DNA of 64,000 bases from SZUA-584 sp964441275 (lineage in GTDB: Bacteria > Bacillota > Clostridia > Christensenellales > SZUA-584): the NCBI GenBank assembly GCA_964441275.1, contig CAYTUG010000013.1:1-64000 (forward strand), read 5' to 3'. This document shows, piece by piece, positions 57,043 through 64,000 of the stretch (position 1 is its first letter; each line of letters opens with the position of its first letter). The notes under the pieces were generated by a model. It had not been told where the DNA came from and did not search any database. It was given only the letters and a program-made list of their open reading frames with translations. The position numbers and the translations under genes are program-made.

Positions 57043-59916
57043 TTAGGAACCGTTTTTTTCGTCTTTTATAAATCTAATAAACTTCTCGATTAGTTTTGGC
57101 TCAAACCTGCTTCCGGAATATTGGCTTAACTGCGCTATCGCTTGCTCCTTTGTTTTTCGCTGCTCCTGATCATAAAGCAATCTGTCATACGTCTCAATAA
57201 TTGCAATTATGCGCGCATGCAACGGTATCCGTTCGCCTTTAAGACCTTGCGGATAGCCCGAGCCGTCCCAATTTTCGTGATGCGCCGATACGGCAGCCGA
57301 TATTTCCGTGGTGCTTTCAAAAAGCCTGAGTATTCTGCGCCCAATCAGCGGGTGTTGCTTAATCTTTTCGTCAACCTGCCCGGTTAAACCGTAGCTTTGC
57401 CTTATTAGCTTTGAGCTTAAACCTATCTTTCCAATATCGTGATAACGGCCCGTTGCCGCAAGTTTTTGCACAGCTGAATTGTTTAAACCCATCACAGTTC
57501 CAAACTTTCGGCTTAAGGCTTGCACATTATCTGAATGCCGCTTTTCTCGTTTATTTCTGTTGAAATATGTTTCCGTCATCTCTGACAGCATTTTTTCCTG
57601 AACAGATTCCCGCTCTATCGTTTTTGTATGATACATTTTAGCTTCGGCATCATTAACTATATGCTTAATATCTTCATATACCTTCGTTCTTGTGCCATGC
57701 CCCATTGATATACTGCCGGTTATCCCTTTAATTTTTATCTGTGTGACCCCGGTCTTTATTCTCTCCATTATTATTTCCGCGGCTTTGCCGCTTGTGTTTG
57801 GCAGTATTATTGCAAACTCATCGCCGCCCCAGCGCGCTAATAAATCATCAGCCCTGCAAACTTCTTTTAGTACCGCTGCAATCTTTTTAAGAAGCATATC
57901 GCCAAAGTTGTGACCAAACACATCGTTGGCAAGCTTTAAGTTATCAACGTCAGCTATTATTACCGTGACAGGCAGGTTGCGTTTAACGTTTATTCTGCGC
58001 ACCTCTTCTTCAAAAAAACGTCTGTTATAAAGTCCGGTAAGCGAATCGTGAAAGCTGATATATTCGATTTTGTCCTTTTGGTTTTTTCTTACGGTAATAT
58101 CTTTGAAAACTAATATTACGCCGTCCAAATGCCCCGCTTCATTTTTTATTGGCGCTGCGCTTATCTCCGCGTAAAACTTGCCTGCCTTTGATACTAATAT
58201 AACACCATCTGTATATCTCTTAATCGCATTTGTTGCAAACACCTGCCCAACAGGATCCTTTATCGAATTTTCTTTGTTTTCGTCCAATATGGCAATAACT
58301 TTGTCATAGCTTGTGCCCACAGCCTCTTGCGCCGTCCAGCCTGTAAGCGCTGTTGCCGTATTGTTGATTATTTCAATCTTCCCGTTTGGGGCAATTACAA
58401 TTACTCCCTCACTTATCGATAGCAATGTTTGAAGATATTTATTGTGCTCATATTCGAGCTTTGTTATATTTTCTCTGCGCTGCAACGCGTTCCAAATTCC
58501 GCTCATAATGGTGGTCATTCTGAACATGTCTTCTTGATTATAATCCGTTTTTTTGTTCGCAAAACCCGCAACCGCCACTATCTTATCGTCAATGATAACA
58601 GGCACCGTCATAAATTTTTTAAGCTTTACATGGCCTTGCGGATACCCTTTTTTCAACGGGTCCGCTTCTTCAAAATTGTTTACTATTATTGGCTTGCATT
58701 GTTTGACCGCTTCTCCCCAAACCCCTGTTTTCCCCAGCTCGTAAACCCTTTGTATGTCTTTTACTTTGCACTCGTCCATTACGTCTTTAGACCACGAATT
58801 TAATGTAAACTGCTCTTTTTTTTCATCGTAAAGATAGATATAGCCGTATTCGCTTTCTGCTATTCTCATCAGTTCGTTTAGCGCATAGTCGAGCTGTTTC
58901 TCCCTGCTTTTAAAGCTTTTGCTCAGCATCTCAATCATAAGCTTATTCCAGGCAAGTTCGGTATTTTTGCGATGCTGCTTTTCATGCTCTTGTGTAGTAT
59001 CCACAAGATATGCCCCTGCTCCAATTGTCCCGTCCGGCATTTTTACCGGAAACTTTGTAGTTCTAAAATGCCTGCCCGCCCACTCCATGGTACGCACAAC
59101 AACTTTATTTTGCCGCAACGCTTCGTTATCCGCCTGAACACAGATTTTAGCCAACTTTGCATCCGATATTTCATAATCGTCACTACCTATTATTTTTTCG
59201 TAAGGAAGATTATAAAACCTTCTTAACGCTTTATTTGCAAATACATATTTTAAGTCTTTGTCTTTAATGTAAATATAATCGTCACTTTGGTTGGCGAACG
59301 TTTCTATTAATTCGTTTATATTTTTCAGTTCCTTGTTTGCCGCTGCAAGAGCGCGGGCGCTTCTTTTGATTAATATTGTCGCTATTATCAGCCCCAATAA
59401 TGCGCAAGCAAGAATTATAAAAGTATAAGTTACCATGGTCCGGTATTGCTGCTCCGCTTGTTTTTCTTCCGTTACGTCATATACTGTCGAAAACAAAACC
59501 TGCTTTCCGTCAAATTCTGTAGGATAAGAATATACTTCTACAGCGCGTTCTTCACCATTTGACAGCCTGTGGCCGAATAAAGAAAAGTTTCTTTGTTCAT
59601 ATAGCGACTTTTGCATTTCTATCTCAATTTGTTCTCTGCCTGTTGTATTTATATGGGATATATTCATGGTCATAAGCTGCTGTTTGGTATAACCGTAAAA
59701 ATTTGCGGCAGCCGCGTTTGCGTACACAATGTTGCCCGTTTGCGATTCAACCATAAGCATAACAGTTTTACTATCGGCAATAGGCACGCTATAATCACGC
59801 GTATGCCCGGCTACAGAAGCATTTGCGGCAGCCGGAAATAATGCAATTATAATTATCAAAAGAATTATGCTAATCTTATTTATCGGCTTTATTATATGCA
59901 TCTTTGCTTCATACAT
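57043..59916 (-). CDS. Membrane PAS-GAF-GGDEF-HD-GYP c-di-GMP signalling protein
   Basis: The 957-residue protein has a first membrane segment (about 13-32) that may be a signal anchor, a PAS domain outside the membrane (about 40-150), a second membrane segment (about 163-186), a PAS domain (about 200-310), a GAF domain (about 335-475), another PAS (about 490-605), a GGDEF domain with GGDEF near residue 698, and HD-GYP with YHDIGKIGL near 824 and HHENWDGSGYP. An RADD sequence five residues before GGDEF fits the RxxD product-inhibition site. The ATG at 59916 has GGAAGG four bases ahead. It lies 25 bases after the Hpt-like gene. Confidence 0.88.
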   Translation of the reverse strand: MYEAKMHIIKPINKISIILLIIIIALFPAAANASVAGHTRDYSVPIADSKTVMLMVESQTGNIVYANAAAANFYGYTKQQLMTMNISHINTTGREQIEIEMQKSLYEQRNFSLFGHRLSNGEERAVEVYSYPTEFDGKQVLFSTVYDVTEEKQAEQQYRTMVTYTFIILACALLGLIIATILIKRSARALAAANKELKNINELIETFANQSDDYIYIKDKDLKYVFANKALRRFYNLPYEKIIGSDDYEISDAKLAKICVQADNEALRQNKVVVRTMEWAGRHFRTTKFPVKMPDGTIGAGAYLVDTTQEHEKQHRKNTELAWNKLMIEMLSKSFKSREKQLDYALNELMRIAESEYGYIYLYDEKKEQFTLNSWSKDVMDECKVKDIQRVYELGKTGVWGEAVKQCKPIIVNNFEEADPLKKGYPQGHVKLKKFMTVPVIIDDKIVAVAGFANKKTDYNQEDMFRMTTIMSGIWNALQRRENITKLEYEHNKYLQTLLSISEGVIVIAPNGKIEIINNTATALTGWTAQEAVGTSYDKVIAILDENKENSIKDPVGQVFATNAIKRYTDGVILVSKAGKFYAEISAAPIKNEAGHLDGVILVFKDITVRKNQKDKIEYISFHDSLTGLYNRRFFEEEVRRINVKRNLPVTVIIADVDNLKLANDVFGHNFGDMLLKKIAAVLKEVCRADDLLARWGGDEFAIILPNTSGKAAEIIMERIKTGVTQIKIKGITGSISMGHGTRTKVYEDIKHIVNDAEAKMYHTKTIERESVQEKMLSEMTETYFNRNKREKRHSDNVQALSRKFGTVMGLNNSAVQKLAATGRYHDIGKIGLSSKLIRQSYGLTGQVDEKIKQHPLIGRRILRLFESTTEISAAVSAHHENWDGSGYPQGLKGERIPLHARIIAIIETYDRLLYDQEQRKTKEQAIAQLSQYSGSRFEPKLIEKFIRFIKDEKNGS

Positions 59917-59941
59917 CCTTCCGCTGTCAACACCATAACTG

Positions 59942-60139
59942 TCATGTAATGTTCTGATACCCCATCATAGATAAAGAACTTTTTGTAGTACGCATAATCC
60001 TAAATATTTCATTAATTGAATCGCTTGAAAAAGTTTTTGATTCCTCGTTTTTTAGTACACTAAGCTTGAGCTGTTCAATTTCCTGCATTGTTTCATATAT
60101 ATAGACTTTTTTAATTGATTCTGTTTGATTGTTATCCAA
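59942..60139 (-). CDS. Short Hpt-like protein lacking the phospho-histidine
   Basis: The 65-residue product matches the first half of a histidine phosphotransfer domain: a helix YIYETMQEIEQLKLSVLKN, then INEIFRIMRTTKSSLSMMGY. In functional Hpt domains this second motif reads IFRxxHTxKGSxxMMG; here the histidine is Arg and the glycine Ser. The frame ends right after this helix, whereas Hpt domains go on for about 50 residues. It may be a remnant, or a small protein kept for another purpose. The start is the TTG at 60139, six bases after AGGAGG. A promoter was not identified. Confidence 0.55.
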   Translation of the reverse strand: MDNNQTESIKKVYIYETMQEIEQLKLSVLKNEESKTFSSDSINEIFRIMRTTKSSLSMMGYQNIT

Positions 60140-60273
60140 CAGTCCCCTCCTTAGCGTAAAGATTGTGTACAATTAACAAATAGTAAACTCAATTAGTGCA
60201 TCTGCCTATATAAGAGGATACTGCATTCTATACTAATTTTCATACGGCTTTATGGAGTATTTTTAAAATAACA

Positions 60274-62760
60274 CTAAAATTTCAAAGAAGAAAGTTCTGT
60301 CTTGGAATGTATATCTAATTTGCTGTACACGTTTTGTAAAATTGTCTTTACTGTCATTTCGGATATAAATAATTTCTGTGCTATTTCTTTTCTCGTCAGC
60401 CGTTCTTTTGCAAGCAAAGCCACCTCCCGCTCCCGGGGCGTCAAATCAGATTTGATTTGAAACAACGCTTTGTTTATTGTTTCAGTGCCTTTTTTGCAAA
60501 CATTTCGCAGCTTAAGCAACCCATCAAAATCTGCGTCATTGACGTATGAGGCTGCAACTAAATCCAATAGCGAGCTTACTGCTTCTATTGGAATAGCAAA
60601 CGGCATAATAATCTTTTCCGGCAATGCCAATTGTAGCGCCGCAGAAAATGCTGCTATCGCCTTTTCATTTTTATTCTTTTCGTAATATGCTGTAGAAAGA
60701 AATATTAAATGAAATATTTGGGGCAAAATATAATTTGCTTTTTTAGCTTTTTCTAAAATCAGCTCTGTTTCGGCAAAAAATTTGCTGTACTGTTTTTCAT
60801 TTAACAGTGAATAAGTGTATAATATTTTATCGCAAGGCGTGTTGGTAACATATGTATTTTTCATTATCGCAATATCAAAGTTCGCTTGGCATGACGCGCC
60901 AAATGGTCCAAGCAAAATATTTAATATCAGGAAGCACATCTCAACCATTTTTGTAACGTACTGATAAGAGTTTTCTTTTGCATAGCTATTGATATTTTCT
61001 ACAGCTGTTGTGAACAGCGCAGAATCGCCACGCACAATTGCAATCTGGGCGAGCAATAATTGTGCACATATGCTTATTGATACCTGATGCATACTGTTTG
61101 CTTCGTACAGCGCCTTATAACACAAAACTTCCGCTTTATTGTATTCGCCTTTTAAAAGCAGAGTCTCTGCTTGAGCTGCGCTATATGCGCCCGCTCCATA
61201 TCCGTTTGCAACTTTGATCTGTTTTGGTAAAAGCTTTGCTAATGCAGATAATGTCTCATCTAACTTGCCTAATTCTCTCCAAAATAAACATACAATTGAT
61301 GTGCTTCCTAAAGTCCAAGGCACATCTTTCGTAATAATGGAACTTTGCCCGCCGATAAGTTTATATGCTTTCTCAGCGCCAGATTTCATTTCATTTGTAT
61401 TTTCATGTGATATGACAGAAGTCAACAACTCAAACTCACCTTTAAGCCTGTTTAAGTTCTGTTCGCCAAGATTAGCATTATTGTCATTTATCGCCCGCTG
61501 TAAAACATTGATTCCTTTTTCGAGCATTTGCCCTTTTGTATTTGTTAAGGCAATATACGATACAAAATTCAACACTCTAAACGGATACTTGCATAACGTT
61601 TCCATAGGGCATTTATTGAAAAACGCATCTAAAAACTTTTGGACGTTTTGTTTTTCTTGGTTGGCAAGATATGCGGCATCAAAAGGCAGAGACAATATGT
61701 CGTCAAATTCGTCAATCCTTAAAAAAAGTTGCGCTGCCTCAATTAACTGCATATTCTCAGCATAGCAACGGCCTGCAATTGCAACAATCCTTTTTTGGAA
61801 CTCAATAGGTTTATGGTAATATAATTGATTTATTATATAATCTCGCAAAATGCTATGTATATTGTAAATGTTTTCTCTCGGGAAATACTTAATAAAGTTA
61901 TTGCTTCTCAGGAAGTTATAAATTCCTTCGGATAACGTTTCGGTGCCTGTTAAAAGTGCGGCTTGCCTGATTGTGAAGCTGTTCATAATTGAAACAGAAA
62001 TTAAAAACTCTTTTTCCTCCGCTGTTAGCCTGTTCCATATTGCCGTTTCAACCAATTGGACGATATCGACGGTATTTTCAAATATTCCGGTCTGTTTATA
62101 GCTTAGCATCTGTAATTGTATAGCAGATATCCAACCTTCTGTGTTTTGTTGCACATTTGTCAAGTCCTTTTCTGTCAGCCGGATATTATGCATGCGAAAG
62201 AAGGCGTCGGTGCTTTCTTTTTCAAAAAAGAAATCCGCTGCTTCTATCCGGTGTATATTCGAATTGTGAAAGAAGATATGCGGTTTTGCTCCTATGTTTT
62301 GAGTAATAAATATAATATGAAGGTTTGGGCATTCGTGCATAGAACACACGCTAATTAATTCATGCGGAATATCAAAATTAGTCAGATGAAAGTTATCAAT
62401 TACAATATAGGTTTTTGTATTACAGTAAAGACTTCGGGTAAGCTGCGCTAAGTACATTAAATTATCCAGCATCGGTATCTTGAATTTTCTCAAACTGTCG
62501 GCTGTCTCCGCATCGGCATACGAAAACAAAGTGCATATATTCTTCCAGGAAATAAGGCGCGACTCACCCAAACAAGTAAACCAGTGCTGTTTGTATTCGC
62601 CATCTATGCAAAAGTTTAAATGCTCTCTAACTGCCGTTGTCTTGCCAAAACCCGCAGGCGCCTCTATAACTGTCAACGGATAATAAGCCACTTGCTCAAG
62701 TTTTGCCTTTAAGCTGTCGGGAAAAAAATATCTGTGTTTTATGTCTGCCAAAGCTGCCAT
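60274..62760 (-). CDS. MalT-type LuxR-family transcriptional regulator
   Basis: The 828-residue protein has an N-terminal STAND-type ATPase with Walker A EAPAGFGKTT (33-42) and a Walker B-like YIVIDNFHLTNFD, a helical middle part with repeat character (about 330-740) and a C-terminal LuxR helix-turn-helix (about 765-828: LTPREREVALLAKERLTRKEIA, then ISEMTVKTILQNVYSKL). MalT-type proteins bind ATP and an inducer and then multimerise to activate genes. The inducer here is unknown, and no target is evident; the c-di-GMP cluster downstream on the same strand is a possible one. Confidence 0.9.
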   Translation of the reverse strand: MAALADIKHRYFFPDSLKAKLEQVAYYPLTVIEAPAGFGKTTAVREHLNFCIDGEYKQHWFTCLGESRLISWKNICTLFSYADAETADSLRKFKIPMLDNLMYLAQLTRSLYCNTKTYIVIDNFHLTNFDIPHELISVCSMHECPNLHIIFITQNIGAKPHIFFHNSNIHRIEAADFFFEKESTDAFFRMHNIRLTEKDLTNVQQNTEGWISAIQLQMLSYKQTGIFENTVDIVQLVETAIWNRLTAEEKEFLISVSIMNSFTIRQAALLTGTETLSEGIYNFLRSNNFIKYFPRENIYNIHSILRDYIINQLYYHKPIEFQKRIVAIAGRCYAENMQLIEAAQLFLRIDEFDDILSLPFDAAYLANQEKQNVQKFLDAFFNKCPMETLCKYPFRVLNFVSYIALTNTKGQMLEKGINVLQRAINDNNANLGEQNLNRLKGEFELLTSVISHENTNEMKSGAEKAYKLIGGQSSIITKDVPWTLGSTSIVCLFWRELGKLDETLSALAKLLPKQIKVANGYGAGAYSAAQAETLLLKGEYNKAEVLCYKALYEANSMHQVSISICAQLLLAQIAIVRGDSALFTTAVENINSYAKENSYQYVTKMVEMCFLILNILLGPFGASCQANFDIAIMKNTYVTNTPCDKILYTYSLLNEKQYSKFFAETELILEKAKKANYILPQIFHLIFLSTAYYEKNKNEKAIAAFSAALQLALPEKIIMPFAIPIEAVSSLLDLVAASYVNDADFDGLLKLRNVCKKGTETINKALFQIKSDLTPREREVALLAKERLTRKEIAQKLFISEMTVKTILQNVYSKLDIHSKTELSSLKF

Positions 62761-62913
62761 TTAATCTTTAACTCCGTTTAGCTGATTAATTTATGCCGCA
62801 AGTTGCGGAGTCGGGGAAAAAAACAATTCAAATATTATATCGTTATAAACGCTAAATAAGTTAGTTTTTATAGCCTATTAGATGTTCAAACGCGGCCATG
62901 TTTTCGTTTGTTG

Positions 62914-63285
62914 TTAATGTTTAACATCAATAATTTCTATCTTTGTGATATTCTCGTTAATTTCCCAGTCAAATATATCTTTTTTACGCGACCCTAATAT
63001 TGCCGTGCCTATCGGCGATAATACGGAGATTTTATTATGCGAAACATCAGCTTCATCCGGGTACACCAAAGTAACCGTTTCTTTTATATCATCAATATTT
63101 AAAACTACTGTTGAATTCATGGTTACCACATCAGCGGGCAGTTTGTTCTCGTTTTCAACTTTTGCAATCAGCAATTCGGACTCAAGTTTTTTTACATAGT
63201 CCTTACCATCGATATCCGAAGATACGATATCGTCTATTAACGTCAGCAGTTTCGCCTTATCCTTCTCTGTAATAAATACTGTCAT
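62914..63285 (-). CDS. Rnk/GreA C-terminal domain protein
   Basis: The 123-residue protein has a short N-terminal helical part (1-55) and a GreA/GreB C-terminal FKBP-like domain (about 55-120) with VVTMNSTVVLNID, VTLVYPDEAD, KISVLSPIGTAILG. This arrangement is typical of Rnk, the regulator of nucleoside diphosphate kinase, which binds RNA polymerase but lacks the long Gre coiled coil. Function in Clostridia is not established. It is followed, upstream on the same strand, by a second distant relative. Confidence 0.8.
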   Translation of the reverse strand: MTVFITEKDKAKLLTLIDDIVSSDIDGKDYVKKLESELLIAKVENENKLPADVVTMNSTVVLNIDDIKETVTLVYPDEADVSHNKISVLSPIGTAILGSRKKDIFDWEINENITKIEIIDVKH

Positions 63286-63418
63286 TATTATATCCCTCTA
63301 ATCTTGATCCATAAAACATTCTATGGCTTTTTTGCAGCTTAAATGCTAACCTTGCAATATAAAAAATAAACAAAACACTGATGCAACTATTTTTGGCAGC
63401 ATAAGCGTAGTTTTAAAA

Positions 63419-63868
63419 TTAGTCTATTTGGTAATCAATTGTATTTATAATACAGCGCCTTGTTTTACCGTCCTGTTCAATTACGACTTCATCGCCGCAA
63501 CTTTTAAACAGAAGCTCTTTTGCTGTTGGCGCTATACAGCTGTAAACCTTAAAAGGTTTGTCTTTATCGCACTTTTCTTCGTATTCACCAGGCAGCAATA
63601 CGCTGTATGCGGCTTTATCGTAAATGTTGCATCCATCGGTATAAACCAAACTGCCTATCGTAACAAAAGGAGCAAAAAAAGCAACATCTTCTACTATTGC
63701 GGTATCTAAAAAATCGCCAATTTTTCGAACATAGCCGTTGAAAAAATTCAGCATTGACATGTAAACGTCATAATCCATGGCATAAGGCATAATCATCTGT
63801 ACTTTCCGATCGTTAACATCAAGCATATGTTCAAGCAGATAATCAAATGCTTTTTTAGAAATTATCAA
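63419..63868 (-). CDS. Divergent GreA/Rnk-like protein of unknown function
   Basis: The 149-residue protein looks like a distant relative of its neighbour: the second half has VTIGSLVYTD, AYSVLLPGEYEEKCD, YSCIAPTAKELLFKSCGDEVVI and a final RCIINTIDYQ, which follow the strand order of GreA C-terminal domains (compare LSPLGKALLGKKVGDEV). Four cysteines, two of them in this half, are unusual for the family. The N-terminal 65 residues are helical and not recognised. The relation is weak and was judged by eye. Confidence 0.55.
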   Translation of the reverse strand: MIISKKAFDYLLEHMLDVNDRKVQMIMPYAMDYDVYMSMLNFFNGYVRKIGDFLDTAIVEDVAFFAPFVTIGSLVYTDGCNIYDKAAYSVLLPGEYEEKCDKDKPFKVYSCIAPTAKELLFKSCGDEVVIEQDGKTRRCIINTIDYQID

Positions 63869-63972
63869 ACTATCACCCTAATACCCAAACTATTAGTCAC
63901 AAAACGTCATTGTACAACGTAATAATTGTAACCCACATGTTATCATATGTCAACTATGGATGGGCTTAGCGT

Positions 63973-64000
63973 TGTAGGTTGTACAATGATATGTAACAGT
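63973..64000 (+). mobile_element. Terminal sequence of a second IS copy, cut by the window edge
   Basis: The 28 bases from TGTAGG to AACAGT match the reverse complement of 716-743 at 27 positions. A 12-base part of it (63978-63989) also appears inverted at 63908-63919, which could be an older IS end. Whether this is the left or right end of the element cannot be told, because the interior lies outside the window. Confidence 0.75.

Overview
The window looks like a stretch of chromosome from an anaerobic, endospore-forming Firmicute of the class Clostridia. It carries spo0A, spoIVA, spoIVB, spoIIM and dpaAB, a T-box leader, a CoA-dehydratase-activator type ATPase, ferredoxin-like proteins and strong GGAGG ribosome binding sites. 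About four fifths of the genes lie on the minus strand. I saw no rRNA or tRNA gene, no CRISPR array and no prophage.

Layout. 1-743 is the decayed end of an IS3-family insertion sequence, and the last 28 bases of the window match the end of the same element in opposite orientation, so IS ends frame the window. 836-3740 holds spoIVA and lysA. 3960-10830 is a branched-chain amino acid operon (ilvN-ilvC-cimA-ilvD-ilvB, transcribed leftward) behind an isoleucine-type T-box. 10871-25537 is mixed: a phosphohexomutase, a secreted papain-like protease with FN3 repeats, a MATE exporter fused to a flavin-reductase-like domain, a ferredoxin protein divergent from a Crp/Fnr regulator, argJ, and a lipoprotein with four lamin-tail domains and a CotH kinase domain. 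25853-30502 is methionine/folate metabolism: a PHP phosphoesterase, a MetH without its activation domain, that domain as a separate gene, and divergent metF. 30504-38188 has a diguanylate cyclase, a GH36 alpha-galactosidase, a CBS protein and a three-gene BadF/DUF2229-type redox system.

38288-54655 is a long housekeeping and sporulation block. In transcription order it runs dpaA-dpaB-tepA-ftsK-rimO-pgsA-recA, then a roughly 580-nt structured non-coding RNA that I identify as OLE RNA, then oapA-tlyA-nadK-argR-recN-spoIVB-spo0A-spoIIM-tcdA. 54803-62760 holds two large GGDEF/HD-GYP c-di-GMP proteins, a truncated Hpt-like gene lacking its phospho-histidine, and a MalT-type LuxR regulator. 62914-63868 has two GreA/Rnk-like small proteins.

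The most interesting signals are: the OLE RNA/OapA module with its own promoter just downstream of recA; the split DUF2229/BadF system; the MATE-flavoprotein fusion with an internal ribosome binding site; the degenerate Hpt gene at the head of the c-di-GMP cluster; and a near-perfect sigma-K promoter before dpaAB. All functional calls come from reading the sequence against remembered family features; no database search was run.
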